DNA from: Acidobacteriota bacterium
GTDB taxonomy: Bacteria; Acidobacteriota; Holophagae; Holophagales; Holophagaceae
Assembly (NCBI GenBank): GCA_021794095.1
Contig: JAJYRN010000003.1
Location: 182,499 to 246,498, forward strand
Reading direction: 5' to 3'
Length of the DNA: 64,000 nt
Shown here one piece after another: positions 8,633 to 18,900 of this stretch (its first letter is position 1; the number at the start of each line of letters is the position of its first letter). The notes beneath the pieces were generated by a model. That model saw only the letters and a list, made by a program, of their open reading frames with translations, had not been told where the DNA came from and did no database searches. A program made the translations under genes and the position numbers.

Positions 8633-9670
8633 ATGTCCACCGCCACCCCTTCCGCTCCCACCAACAAGCTCGGGATGACCAAGCAGGACTACGTGGGCTC
8701 CAAGTCCACGCTGTGCGCCGGCTGCGGCCACGACAGCATCACCGGCCAGATCATCAACGCCGCCTTCGAGATGAGCATCGAGGGCCACCGCGTCGCCAAG
8801 TACTCCGGCATCGGCTGCTCCTCGAAGACCCCCGCCTACTTCCTGAATCAGGGTTGGGGCTTCAATGGCGTCCACGGTCGCATGCCCGCCCTGGCCACCG
8901 GCGCCTCCCTGGCCAACCGCACCCTCGTCAACATCGGCATCTCCGGTGACGGCGATTCCATGTCCATCGGCACGGGCCAGTTCGTCCACGCCATCCGCCG
9001 CAACATCCCGATGATCTACATCATCGAAGACAACGGTGTCTACGGCCTTACCAAGGGCCAGTTCTCCGCCACCGCTGACAAGGGCTCCCATCTCAAGAAC
9101 GGCGCGGTCAACGAACTCCCGCCCATTGATCCCTGCACCCTGGCCATCGAGCTGGGCTGCGGCTTCGTAGCCCGCTCCTTCTCCGGCAATCCCAAGCAGC
9201 TGAACGCCATCCTGAAGGCCGCCTTCGCCTACGAGGGCACCGCGATCATTGATGTCATCAGCCCCTGCGTCACCTTCAACAACCACGACGCCTCCACGCG
9301 TTCCTACAAGCACGTCAAGGACCACGATTTCCCACTGCATGACCTGGGCTTCATCCAGTATTCCGAGGTGGAAGATGTGGAGATCCCCGCGGGAGAGACC
9401 GAGATCGTGACCTTCCCCGATGGCTCCAAAGTGGCCATCAAGGCCATCCATGAGGGCTACGACCCCACCGACCGTTATATCGCCACCAAGGCCATCCACG
9501 AGTCCATGCAGAAGGGCGAGTTCCTCACGGGCCTGCTCTACATCCATGCTAAGCATGCGCCCCTTCCCGAGTTGCTGAACCTCGTGGACGAGCCCCTGGC
9601 CACCCTGCCCCAGTCCGCGGTGAAGCCCGGACCCGAGGTGCTGGCCGCCATCATGGAGACGTTGACCTAG
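8633..9670 (+). CDS. korB: 2-oxoacid:ferredoxin oxidoreductase, beta subunit
   Basis: A 345-residue TPP-binding subunit paired with the preceding gamma-alpha chain. Cys28 and Cys31 (STLCAGCGHDS) and Cys62 (GIGCSSK) are candidate [4Fe-4S] ligands, with a further cysteine in VISPCVTF. The TPP/Mg motif is GDGDSMSIGTGQF followed by IEDNGVYGLTKGQ, as in KorB/PorB two-subunit enzymes. No ferredoxin-like delta subunit is present nearby, so an external ferredoxin is needed. GAGGAGAG lies before ATG 8633. Confidence 0.92.
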   Translation: MSTATPSAPTNKLGMTKQDYVGSKSTLCAGCGHDSITGQIINAAFEMSIEGHRVAKYSGIGCSSKTPAYFLNQGWGFNGVHGRMPALATGASLANRTLVNIGISGDGDSMSIGTGQFVHAIRRNIPMIYIIEDNGVYGLTKGQFSATADKGSHLKNGAVNELPPIDPCTLAIELGCGFVARSFSGNPKQLNAILKAAFAYEGTAIIDVISPCVTFNNHDASTRSYKHVKDHDFPLHDLGFIQYSEVEDVEIPAGETEIVTFPDGSKVAIKAIHEGYDPTDRYIATKAIHESMQKGEFLTGLLYIHAKHAPLPELLNLVDEPLATLPQSAVKPGPEVLAAIMETLT

Positions 9671-9694
9671 GGTCCCAACCCGGCCGGCCGCGCA

Positions 9695-9722
9695 TTGACG
9701 GCACGCCCGGCCCCGCTACACT
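9695..9722 (+). promoter_or_regulatory. Promoter of the tRNA-Ala gene
   Basis: TTGACG (9695-9700) and TACACT (9717-9722) are 16 bp apart, and the mature tRNA begins 10 bp after the -10 box. Confidence 0.7.
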
Positions 9723-9732
9723 AAAGGTTCGT

Positions 9733-9808
<76 letters not shown>

Positions 9809-9815
9809 ACCCAGA

Positions 9816-9846
9816 AACCAGCGGCCTTACGGCCGCTGGTTTTGTC
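9816..9846 (+). terminator. Rho-independent terminator after tRNA-Ala
   Basis: A perfect 11-bp stem (AACCAGCGGCC at 9816-9826 with its complement at 9831-9841) closes a TTAC loop and is followed by TTTGTCT. Confidence 0.85.
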
Positions 9847-9921
9847 TAGGTTGACGGCAGATAAATCAGCGGACACCATGAGCACAAATCGGTTCGGGAG
9901 GTCCTGGTTCCTTTGCTGCCT

Positions 9922-12492
9922 ATGCGATATGTGCGATTTGCGCTCCTCCTGATGGTGCTGGGAGTGGGCTGTGCATTATCGGCGGCCGACTCGCCGGGCC
10001 TTTTCGGCTTCCATACCTTCCCGGTCGCCCCTGGACAGGATCTGGGATTCGCCTCGCGGCCAGTCTACGACGGCCGTTCGGGGTTCTGGTTCTACGAGCC
10101 TGGGAACCTGTGGCGCTTCGATGCCCGCGGCTACCGACAGTTGGGCCCTTCCGACGGGCTTCCGAAGGCCCCCGTGGATCTGGCCTACCCAGAGCCCTCC
10201 ACCGGCATGTGGTTCCGGGCCGGAGGTTCCTGGTACCTCCTCAGCGCCAAGGGCGTGCAACGCCTCGCCGTGCCGGGTTCGCCCTCCGCCACCCAGGTCT
10301 TCGCCATCCGGAACGAGGGCCTGGGCGTCGTCGAAGGAGACCGGCTACGCATCTACCACGCCTCGGGCGCGCCGCTCGAACTGCCCTCTCCCGGTCCCGG
10401 GGATTGGGTCAAGGCCTGGAAGGATCCCCACGGTGAAGACCGTCTGGTGGTCGGCGACCAGGGCTTGGCGCGCTGGAACGGCCATGCCTGGAGGATCCAG
10501 TCCCTCAAAGGGCTGCTGGAAGGCCGCGGAGCGGATGTCTTCCGCACGAAATCCGGCGCTCTGTGGGTGCGGTCAGACCGGGATCTCGCCCGCATCGAAC
10601 CGCATCCGGCCCGGTTCGGCCGCCAGATGGGGTTCACCCGGAATTCCTACGTCACCATCGAGGAGGATTCCTTTGGCCGGGTCTGGACGAATGGCCCGGA
10701 GGGACTGGCCTGCGTGGATGGGAACCATGTCTGGCGCATCGGCGTGCAGGAAGGCCTCGAGGGGTACCAGTCTTACTGGCCCATTGCGTTCGACGCCCAG
10801 GGAAATCTCTGGACCATCTCCGCGGCTGGCTTCCAGCAATTGAAGGGCGCCTTCCTCTGGAGTGTCCAGGAACGGCCGTTCGGTCTGCCCCGGACCATGA
10901 TCTTCACCGTCCAGCGCAGCCGCCATGACGGAACCCTCTACGCCGGAACCCACGATGGCCTTTACCGCCAGAAGGGACATCGCTGGGAGGAAGTGCCGGG
11001 CACTGAACGCTGGGCCCCCTTCACCCTCGCGGAACGCGCCAATGGCGAACTGTGGTGCGGCGGGAACCCGCCGGGCGCCCACGACCTGTCCATCTTCCGG
11101 CTCATTCCCGGGCACGGTCCGGCCCGGCCGGACATCCACGGCCTGCCCCCAGGCGACTGGACCTTCGCCCTGACCTGGACCCCGGATGACACCCTCTGGT
11201 GCCTCACGGCCAAGGGCTTCTACCGGATCCGCCCCCAAGGAACCGCCTTCACCGCCGATCCAGTGGCCCTTCCCGGCCTCGCGCCCGGCACCACGCCCAA
11301 TGCCCTGAATGTGGCGCCCGATGGAAGCCTCTGGGTGGGCACGGACCAGGGCGTGTATCGCCTGGACGGCACCCACTGGACGCATCTCCGCAAGGCCGAT
11401 GGACTCTTCGCCGAGGAGGCGGATGGGGCCTTCCAGGGCCCCCATGGGGAGTGGTGGGTGCTGCATAACGCCGCGGACGCCATGACCCGCTTCGCGCACA
11501 TCCCTGGCAAGGGCTGGCAGGTGGTGGGCGGCTTTGATGCGAAAAGTCCCCTCACGGCCATGGGCGCCCAGGCGGGCTGGACGGATCCGAAGGGCATCGT
11601 CTGGCTGCTCAGCGGGTCGGATGTGGTGCGATGGGATGGCACCCGGGCGGAGCATTTTTCGAAGGCCTTCGGTGTTCCCATTGATAATTTTTTCGACATC
11701 TGCGGCGAACCGGACGGACAGTTCTGGATCGGCACGATCGCGGGCGTCATCCACTGCGACCCCCGCTTCTACCGCCCCATCCCGGATCCACCGCCCCTGG
11801 TGCAGGGACCGGCCACTGACGGTCAGGGACGGACCTTCCCGGCCAATGCCGCCATCCCCTTCCGCAGCCCGGGCGTGGCCTTCGAGCTGGAGTTGCCTCT
11901 GGTGGAAGGCATCGAGGATCTGCAGATCCAGACCCGCGTGAAGGGGCTGGACACTGTGTGGCACCCCCTTGAAGGCAATACCTTGCGCCTGCCCGGGCTG
12001 CGGCCGGGTTCCTATGTCCTCCAGGCCCACGCGCTCCGCCGGGATGGTGTCCAAGGCCCGACCCTCTCTTTCCCCTTCCGCATCCTGCCGCCCTGGTACT
12101 TCCGGCCTGCGGCCTTGGCTGCCGGGCTTCTGCTGGCCCTCGGCGCCGGTGTGCTCATCCTGCGCTGGCGCACCTGGACCCTCCGGCGCGAGCAGGCACG
12201 GCTCGAAGGCCTGATCGCCCAGCGCACGCAGGATCTGACCCATTCCAACGAGGCCCTTCTCAAGGCGCTCGGCGAAGTCCGCACCCTGAAAGGCCTCGTT
12301 CCCATCTGCTCCTATTGCAAGCGCATCCGGAACGACGAAGGCTTCTGGCGGCAGCTTGAGCTGGTGCTGGCGGAGCACACGGAAGCCAAGTTCTCCCACG
12401 GCATCTGCCCTGAATGTGCCGAGCAGGTCAAGGCCGCATGGGCCATGGAGCAGGATGCCTTCGACCCGATTCCAAGGCACCCGGAGGCCTGA
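9922..12492 (+). CDS. Membrane-anchored beta-propeller sensor with four-cysteine C-terminal module
   Basis: About 856 residues. A signal peptide (ALLLMVLGVGCALSA) leads into a periplasmic region with many propeller-type repeats (for example APDGSLWVGTDQGVYRL) and a Y_Y_Y-like Ig domain near 630-715. One transmembrane helix lies at about 729-750, then a short coiled coil. The tail holds two CxxC pairs (Cys796/799 in ICSYCKRIR and Cys829/832 in ICPECA), which looks like a small zinc-binding module. Two-component propeller sensors normally end in a kinase or output domain; none is present. ATG 9922 is preferred; TTG 9913, with GGAGG about 11 nt upstream, is an alternative start. Confidence 0.75.
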   Translation: MRYVRFALLLMVLGVGCALSAADSPGLFGFHTFPVAPGQDLGFASRPVYDGRSGFWFYEPGNLWRFDARGYRQLGPSDGLPKAPVDLAYPEPSTGMWFRAGGSWYLLSAKGVQRLAVPGSPSATQVFAIRNEGLGVVEGDRLRIYHASGAPLELPSPGPGDWVKAWKDPHGEDRLVVGDQGLARWNGHAWRIQSLKGLLEGRGADVFRTKSGALWVRSDRDLARIEPHPARFGRQMGFTRNSYVTIEEDSFGRVWTNGPEGLACVDGNHVWRIGVQEGLEGYQSYWPIAFDAQGNLWTISAAGFQQLKGAFLWSVQERPFGLPRTMIFTVQRSRHDGTLYAGTHDGLYRQKGHRWEEVPGTERWAPFTLAERANGELWCGGNPPGAHDLSIFRLIPGHGPARPDIHGLPPGDWTFALTWTPDDTLWCLTAKGFYRIRPQGTAFTADPVALPGLAPGTTPNALNVAPDGSLWVGTDQGVYRLDGTHWTHLRKADGLFAEEADGAFQGPHGEWWVLHNAADAMTRFAHIPGKGWQVVGGFDAKSPLTAMGAQAGWTDPKGIVWLLSGSDVVRWDGTRAEHFSKAFGVPIDNFFDICGEPDGQFWIGTIAGVIHCDPRFYRPIPDPPPLVQGPATDGQGRTFPANAAIPFRSPGVAFELELPLVEGIEDLQIQTRVKGLDTVWHPLEGNTLRLPGLRPGSYVLQAHALRRDGVQGPTLSFPFRILPPWYFRPAALAAGLLLALGAGVLILRWRTWTLRREQARLEGLIAQRTQDLTHSNEALLKALGEVRTLKGLVPICSYCKRIRNDEGFWRQLELVLAEHTEAKFSHGICPECAEQVKAAWAMEQDAFDPIPRHPEA

Positions 12493-12540
12493 GGAAGAAT
12501 CAGCAGCAGGCTTCCACGCCGGCCTTTGTATGCTGGAACC

Positions 12541-13131
12541 ATGATTGGACGCCTGCGCGGAGAACTCATCCAGAAGCTGCCGAACCTGGCCCTCGTGGAG
12601 TGCGGCGGGGTGGGCTACGCGGCCTCCATCAGCCTCTCCACCTACGGGCTGCTTCCCGAACCCGGCGCGCAGGTGATCCTGCACACCGAATTGCTGGTGC
12701 GCGAAAACGAGATCGCCCTGCTGGGCTTCTCGTCGCCACTGGAGCGCGAGCTCTACCGAATGCTGGTCAAGGTGGATGGGGTGGGCCCGAAACTCGCCTT
12801 GGCTGCGCTGGGCGCCCTGCCGCTGGAGGACCTGGTCCAGGCCATCCGGAGCCGGGATGTGAAAGCCCTCACCCGGATCCCGGGCGTGGGGAAGAAGACC
12901 GCTGAGAAGCTCTGTTTCGAGCTCTCGGAAAAGATGGGCGGGAGTTCCGGCCTGGCGGGATTGGGTGGCCCTGGCGCGCCGGGTGATCCCTGGGAATCGG
13001 ACCTGCGCTCTGCCCTGACGAACCTGGGATTCAAGGAGGATAGTGTCCTGCCCGTGATGGCGGACCTCCGCGCCGAGAAACCCCCCTTGGCGGAGGCCAT
13101 CCGCCGAGCCCTGAAGGCCCTCCAGCGATGA
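12541..13131 (+). CDS. ruvA: Holliday junction helicase subunit RuvA
   Basis: A 196-residue protein that binds four-way DNA junctions and recruits RuvB. The N-terminal OB fold starts MIGRLRGELI. Two helix-hairpin-helix motifs follow (KVDGVGPKLALAAL and RIPGVGKKTAEKL). The C-terminal RuvB-binding domain is the stretch DLRSALTNLGFKEDSV. No ruvB or ruvC is adjacent. ATG 12541 follows a TATGCT hexamer by 6 nt with no clear Shine-Dalgarno, another leaderless-like start. The stop overlaps the next gene by 4 bp (ATGA). Confidence 0.95.
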   Translation: MIGRLRGELIQKLPNLALVECGGVGYAASISLSTYGLLPEPGAQVILHTELLVRENEIALLGFSSPLERELYRMLVKVDGVGPKLALAALGALPLEDLVQAIRSRDVKALTRIPGVGKKTAEKLCFELSEKMGGSSGLAGLGGPGAPGDPWESDLRSALTNLGFKEDSVLPVMADLRAEKPPLAEAIRRALKALQR

Positions 13132-14066
13132 CCCTGCGCATCCTCTCCACCTCGCCCCTGGTAGGCCCTGCCCTGCGCGCCCTGGGCGCGCGCTTCCCCG
13201 AACTCCGCATCGCGCCCTTCCGTTCCCCCGCCTGGACGGCGGCTCTGCCCGAGGCGGAAGCCCTGGTGGTGCTGCTGTCTGAACCGCTCACGGAAGCGGA
13301 TCTGGCCGCGGCGCCGCGTCTGAGGGCCATCGGCACCTATTCCGTGGGCGTGAACCATCTGCCCCTCGAGGCCTGCGCGGCGCGGGGCGTCACCGTGGTG
13401 AGCACCCCGGGGGTGCTGACGGATGCCACGGCTGATCTGGCCTTGGCGCTGCTCATGGCCGTCACCCGGCGGATCGCTGAAGGCGAAGCCCTGGTCCGCT
13501 CTGGCGCCTGGACGGGCTGGGCGCCCGATCAACTCCTCGGCATCGGACTCGCCGGCAAGACCTGCGGCATCCTCGGCAGCGGCCCCATCGGCCGGGCCTT
13601 CGCGCGGCGCGTCTGGGCCCTCGGCATGCAACCGGTGTTCTGGGACCGGGAAGGCACCGGTGGCCAGGTGGACATCGGGCCCGACCGCGCTCCGCGCCTC
13701 CCACTGGCCGAGCTGCTGCCCGCCAGCGCGGTGCTTTCCCTCCACTGCCCCCTCACCAGCCACACCCGCGGCCTCCTGGACCGCCGGGCCCTGGAACAGC
13801 TACCCCCAGGCGCGGTGCTGATCAACACCGCCCGGGGCGGCATTCTGGATGAAGGCGCGGCCATGGATCTGCTGGATGCGGGCCGGCTCGGCGGCATGGG
13901 GATGGATGTGTACGCGGGCGAACCGGCCCTGGATTCCCGCTGGTTCCACACCCCCCGCACGGTGCTCCTCCCCCACCTCGGCTCCGCCACGGTGGAGGCG
14001 AGAGAGGCCATGGCGCGGCTGCTCTGTGACGGTCTCGCGGCGGCGCTGGACACCCCCCGGTGCTAA
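13128..14066 (+). CDS. D-isomer-specific 2-hydroxyacid dehydrogenase
   Basis: A 312-residue NAD(P)-dependent dehydrogenase. The Rossmann motif is GILGSGPIGRAFA (147-159). The catalytic triad is Arg236 (NTARGG), Glu265 (AGEPALD) and His283 (LPHLGSAT). The family includes glyoxylate/hydroxypyruvate reductase, D-glycerate and D-3-phosphoglycerate dehydrogenases. There is no ACT domain, so a role as a regulated SerA is unlikely. Coupled to ruvA by a 4-bp overlap, although a functional link is doubtful. Confidence 0.88.
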   Translation: MTLRILSTSPLVGPALRALGARFPELRIAPFRSPAWTAALPEAEALVVLLSEPLTEADLAAAPRLRAIGTYSVGVNHLPLEACAARGVTVVSTPGVLTDATADLALALLMAVTRRIAEGEALVRSGAWTGWAPDQLLGIGLAGKTCGILGSGPIGRAFARRVWALGMQPVFWDREGTGGQVDIGPDRAPRLPLAELLPASAVLSLHCPLTSHTRGLLDRRALEQLPPGAVLINTARGGILDEGAAMDLLDAGRLGGMGMDVYAGEPALDSRWFHTPRTVLLPHLGSATVEAREAMARLLCDGLAAALDTPRC

Positions 14067-14092
14067 GCTAGAGCCCCATTGCGAGGACGACC

Positions 14093-15634
14093 ATGGCACG
14101 CCCCTGGCTCAAGCTGCTGGATCCCGGGCTGGCCGCCCTCAAAGACCCCTCGGCCGCCTCCTTCGAGGCGCGTCTGGACCTCGCCCGGGCCCTGAATGGC
14201 CGCGCCCGGCACGAGGAGGCCCGCACCATCCTGGAAATCCTGCTGGCTGAGGACCGGGCGCACCCTGAAGCCTGGTTCGAACGCCTGCTCTGCCACGGCG
14301 ACCACGCGCCCGAAGAGCAAGGCCTGGAGCTCCTGGGGCAGCTGGAATCCCTCCGGGACGAACACCCCGCGGATGCGGCGCATCTGAGGAACCTGGGTTA
14401 CCTGCGCCTGCTCCTGCTGGATCCCGACGGCGCCGAACTTGCGCTGCAGCAGTCGGTCACCCTCCGCGGCCAGGATCCCAAAACCCTCGAACTGATGGGG
14501 CTGCTCCACCTCCACCGGGGCCAGGCCACCGAGGCCAAGGTGTGGCTCCTGAAAGCCCTGAGCCTGCAGCCGAAGGATCCCCGCACCCTCCGTCTGCTGG
14601 CCATCGCCCTCGAACAGCTCGGCGATGGGCACGGCGCCGAAACCCAGCTCGTGGCTGCCCTCCAGGCCGACGGGAGCTACTACTGGGGCTGGCATGCCCT
14701 GGGCGAACTGCTGCTCAAGCGGGGTGAGCTGGAGGAGGGCCTGCGCTGCATCCACCGGGCCCGCAGCCTCCACGCGGGCGACCCGGCCAGCTACTTCATC
14801 CTGGCCGAACTCTTCAGTGAGCAGGGCCACCTGGAATTGGCCCAGGGCCAACTCTATCTCCTGATGGCCATGGCACCCGAAGCCCCTGTCCTGGCCGAAG
14901 CTCAGGCGCTGCTCGGCGAGCTTCGCCGGGACATGGGCGACCGGGAGGGCGCCGTGTCCTATTTCAGCCTCGCCACGGAGACGGACCCCGAAGCCGCCAA
15001 TCCCTGGGCCGCCCTCGGCGACATGGCCCGGGAAGAGGAACGCTGGGAGGACGCCCTCCGCTGCTACCGCGAAGCCCTGATGCGCGAACCCGGGGCCCCC
15101 GACCTGGAAGTCCAGCTGGGCTATGCCCTGCTGGAAACCCGGCAGATCACCGGGGCGGAACAGGCCTTCCTGCGCGCCCTGGAACTGGATCCCGGGGAGT
15201 ACAGCGCCTACCTGGGCCTCTCCGAAGTGTACCGGTTCACCAATCGCCGCGAGGATCAGATGGGCATGGTCCAGCAGGCCATGGCTTTGGCGCCGCAGGA
15301 TGCCGATGTGTGGAACGCCAAAGGCGTGGCCCTCGAAGTGACCGAGCGGTGGCCGGAGGCCACCGAGGCCTACGAAAAGGCTCTGGCGCTGGATCCTCAG
15401 CACCGCAAGGCGGCCAACAACCTCGGCTTCGTGCTGGAGAAGCGCATGAAGCAAGGGGAGCCGGCCCTCCGCAGCCGGGCCGTGGAAGCCTGGAAACAGC
15501 GCCTTCTGCTCTGCCGGGATGAGGGCCAGAGCATGAAGATGGCCACGGAGCACTTGGCTCAGCTCGGAGTGGACGAACAGGTGCTGCGCGGCTGGCTCCG
15601 GAGCGAGCCGCTTGTGGCTGGTCCAGAAGCCTGA
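14093..15634 (+). CDS. Tetratricopeptide-repeat protein
   Basis: A 513-residue, almost entirely helical protein built from about 11-12 TPR units, with typical A/G/Y/P spacing such as AALGDMAREEERWEDALRCY and AKGVALEVTERWPEATEAYE. No signal peptide or transmembrane helix is seen. TPR arrays act as protein-interaction scaffolds, and nothing here identifies the partner. GCGAGGACG precedes ATG 14093. It is the last gene before a convergent, non-coding, AT-rich gap. Confidence 0.8.
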   Translation: MARPWLKLLDPGLAALKDPSAASFEARLDLARALNGRARHEEARTILEILLAEDRAHPEAWFERLLCHGDHAPEEQGLELLGQLESLRDEHPADAAHLRNLGYLRLLLLDPDGAELALQQSVTLRGQDPKTLELMGLLHLHRGQATEAKVWLLKALSLQPKDPRTLRLLAIALEQLGDGHGAETQLVAALQADGSYYWGWHALGELLLKRGELEEGLRCIHRARSLHAGDPASYFILAELFSEQGHLELAQGQLYLLMAMAPEAPVLAEAQALLGELRRDMGDREGAVSYFSLATETDPEAANPWAALGDMAREEERWEDALRCYREALMREPGAPDLEVQLGYALLETRQITGAEQAFLRALELDPGEYSAYLGLSEVYRFTNRREDQMGMVQQAMALAPQDADVWNAKGVALEVTERWPEATEAYEKALALDPQHRKAANNLGFVLEKRMKQGEPALRSRAVEAWKQRLLLCRDEGQSMKMATEHLAQLGVDEQVLRGWLRSEPLVAGPEA

Positions 15635-15987
15635 GGCACTCCCTGGATGGGTCGGCGGATCCGCTCTCATGGATCTCGCCCTCCGAAGTCCAGTTGTCAC
15701 AAGGGGGTCACAGCCCTGTGACGTGAACCTGTGGAAAAGCCTGTGGATTTGCTCCTTCCGAAGGAGCTAAATCCAGTGCCACTAAGTGTTTCCAGGATAC
15801 CTCCTACCTCATGTAATCTATTATAAATATCTTATTTTTAAATATTTACATAAACAACGCCTGAGTGGTTTAAGCATTCAACGGGCTTCGAAGTTTTCCA
15901 CAGGTTCCGCTTTCTTTCGCTTGACATCATGGAAGCCCTTGGAGGTCATGCCGGGAAAGGCGAAAAGGGGTTGCCCCATGCATCGCA
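15635..15987. other. Non-coding, AT-rich convergent gap with DnaA-box-like sites (possible origin-like element)
   Basis: No credible gene lies in these 353 bp, between the ends of the TPR gene and smc. It holds a palindrome GTCACAG-CC-CTGTGAC (15707-15722), a hairpin GCTCCTT-CCG-AAGGAGC (15751-15767), and exact 13-bp inverted copies of AACCTGTGGAAAA (15726-15738) and its complement (15894-15906). These copies contain TTTTCCACA, one mismatch from the DnaA box TTATCCACA. A weaker box (AAATCCACA) is at 15742-15750. Between them, about 15809-15858, is a run rich in A and T. Because both flanking genes end here, promoters do not explain the composition. No dnaA, dnaN or gidA lies nearby. Confidence 0.45.
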
Positions 15988-18900
15988 TCACACCAGTTCC
16001 TCGGCCTCTTTCAACTGGACGCTGACCAGCCGTGAGCATCCCGGTTCCTCCATGGTCACGCCGTAGAGGGTGTCCGCCGCCACCATGGTGCGCTTCTGGT
16101 GGGTGATGACGATGAACTGGGTATCGGCCTTCATCTTCTGGACCAGACTGGCGAATCGGCCCACGTTGGCCTCGTCCAGAGGAGCGTCCACCTCGTCCAG
16201 CACGCAGAAGGGGCTGGGTTTGAAGTGAAAAATGGCGAACAGGAGCGCGATGGCCACGAGGGCCCGCTCCCCGCCGCTCAACAGGGTGAGGGATTTCGGG
16301 CTCTTCCCGGGGGGCTGGGCCGTGATCTCGAGGCCGCATTCCAGTAGCTGCTTCGGATCCTCCAGGCTCAGGTGGGCGCTCCCGCCCCCGAACACATCAC
16401 GGAAGACTTCCTGGAACCGGGTGTTCACGAAATCGAAGGCCTCGCGGAACCGCTCCTCGCTGGTGGTGTTGATCTCCTGGATGGTGGCTTCGAGGTTGGC
16501 AATGGCCGAGGTCACATCCGCCCGCTGCTCGTTCATGAAGGCCAAGCGCCCCTCGGCCTCCTCCAGTTCCTGGATGGCCAGGGGATTGACCCCCCCCAGT
16601 TCCAGGCGGCGCCCCTGGAGATCGTTGAGGTGGGTCTGGTGGACGATCTCGCCCTCGGCCCAGGCGTCCCGTTCATCCTCCGAGATACCGCCCAGGAAGG
16701 CTGGAATGTCCAGGCCCAAGGCCAGTTCCACTTCCTTGGCGAGGGCCTCCTGACTGCCCTGGACCTGGGCACCATGGAGCAGCGCTTCCTGGTGCTGGGC
16801 CCGGGCGTTCGCCAGGGCTTCCTGGAGTTCGCGCGCAGCGCGTTCCTGCACCCGGAGCGTCTCCTGCTCGAGTTCAAGTCTGGGCTGAGCCTCCTTCGCT
16901 TCGGCCTGGATGGTCTCCCGCTCGCCGAGCAGCGCCTGGCTTTCGGCCTCCAGTTCCGCCAGCCGGTGGAGGCAGCCTTCAGCCCGTTCGACCAGGGCCT
17001 GGTGCTCCGTCTCCTGGCGCTGGCGTTCGGCTTCCAGATCAAAGCGCCCGCGCTGGGCCAGCTGCAGATGGCGCTCGTGGCCGTCCCGCTCTCCCCAGGC
17101 CGCGTCCCGGGCCCGCGCGGCCTCCAGCCGGACCTCCCGCGCCTGATCCAGGAGCCCCCGGGCCTCCTGGACCCGCGCTTCCGCTGACTGGATGCCTGCC
17201 TCCAGCTCCGCATCCACCGTCTCGTCCGGATGCTGATCCAGATCCCGCAGCAGGCTCCCAAGCCGCTTGATGTCATCCTCGATCTGGGTCCAGAGCGCGT
17301 CAGCCCGCTCGCTTGCGACGCGGATCTCCTGAAGCTGGGCCTCCAGGGAAGCCCGTTGGCCCCGCAGAGACTCCACCCGTGAGCGCGTCCCACGCAGATC
17401 CTCTTCGATCTCCCGGAGGCGTTCCCGCGCCTCGCGCACCTCGTCCCTACCCTGCCCGCGGCGGCTTTCCAGATCCTCCAGGCGATCCAGCAAGGCTTCG
17501 CGGGTGGCCTTGGCCTCTTCCAGTTCCGCCCGCAGCTTCAAGGGAGAGGCGGCGGGCGCGGACACACCCAGCTGCACGGGTCCGTACGGCAGGCGGACGA
17601 AGGCGGGCGAGACGAACGCCAGGCTGGCGTGGGCTTGGGCGAGGGCTGGCAGATCCGCGTCCGCGCAGTGGAAGGCCCGGTCCAGCAGATCGCCCATGGG
17701 CCGGTCGGAGCCGGTCCAGCGCAGATGATCGCGCAGAGGCTCACACCCCGCGGGAACCTCTGGCCGCGTCTCCGTTCCGCTCCAGGCGAGGAGCAAGTGG
17801 CCCGGCGCGGCGGCCACGCGGCCCAGGAGATCCTGGTCGGCGGCCAGGGCCGCGAGCCAGGAACCCAGGAGCCGCTCCACATCGCTCCGGACCGCCTCGT
17901 CCACCCCCAGCAGCTCCACGAGGGGACGCGCGCGCAGGCCCTCCTGGCGAAGCCAGGCGAGTCCCTGTTGCATGCCGGCCTCGCCAGACCCGCGGGCCAC
18001 CAGGTCGGCGATCTGCCGGAGGCGCCGTTCCGCCGCATCCAGTTCGGCTTCGGCACGGTGATGATCCTGGTCCAGGGCCCGCTGGGCCTCCTCCAGGGCC
18101 TCGGTCCGCCGCCGCTGGACGTGCGCGGCCTCCTCGCCCTGCTCCTGCTGCTCGAGCAGTCCCTCCAAGGTCCGGGCCACGCGGGCGGCCTCCTCCTGCA
18201 GTCCTTCCAGGCGCGGGGCCCGCGTGGCTTCCTCGTGGTTCAGGGCATCCAGCCGCCCCTCGAGCTGGGCGATCTGGCTCTGGAAGGCCAGGCGCTGCTT
18301 CTGGCGGGCCTGGGCCTCCTTCTGGGTTTCGGCCTTGCGTTCCCGAAGGGCGTGGAGTCCGGTCTCCTCATGCCGCAGCGCGCCTTGGGCCACCGCGACG
18401 GCTTCCTCCGCCTGGGCCAGTTCCCCCTCGCGTCCAGCCAGCCGCTCCGACGCAGCCCGCAGGTGGGCTTCCAGGGACTCGAAGGCCTCACCGGATTCGG
18501 CCAGCCTGGCCTCCAGCTCCTGAAGGCGAAGGGCCACACGGGCCTCCTGGTCCAGGGCTTCCTGGCGCCGATCCCCCTGGAAGCCGCGTTCCTGATCCAC
18601 CAGCTGCAGCCGCTGATCGAGGCCGAGCAGGGCGCTGGCCCGGCGGGACTGGGCCTGCTGCTGCTCATCCACGGACAGGCGGGAGGCCTCGACCTCTGAT
18701 CCCTTCTCGGAGACCTGGGCCGTGAGTTCGGCCACCCGGCGCTCCGCCGCATCGAGCAGATCGAGGATGCGGGCCTTGGCGGCCTCCATCTCCACCGCCT
18801 TGCCCGCCAGCAGGATCCGCTGGGTGGCCTTGATCTGGGCATCCAGCTCCTGCGCCTTCCGGGCGCGGGACGCCTGCCTGCGGAGGGCGTCCATCTGTTT

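Noticed and set aside
17313..18725. A Pro/Arg/Gly-rich frame opposite smc
   Set aside because: Typical shadow of a coiled-coil gene with Glu/Ala/Arg codons; no start signal or domain.
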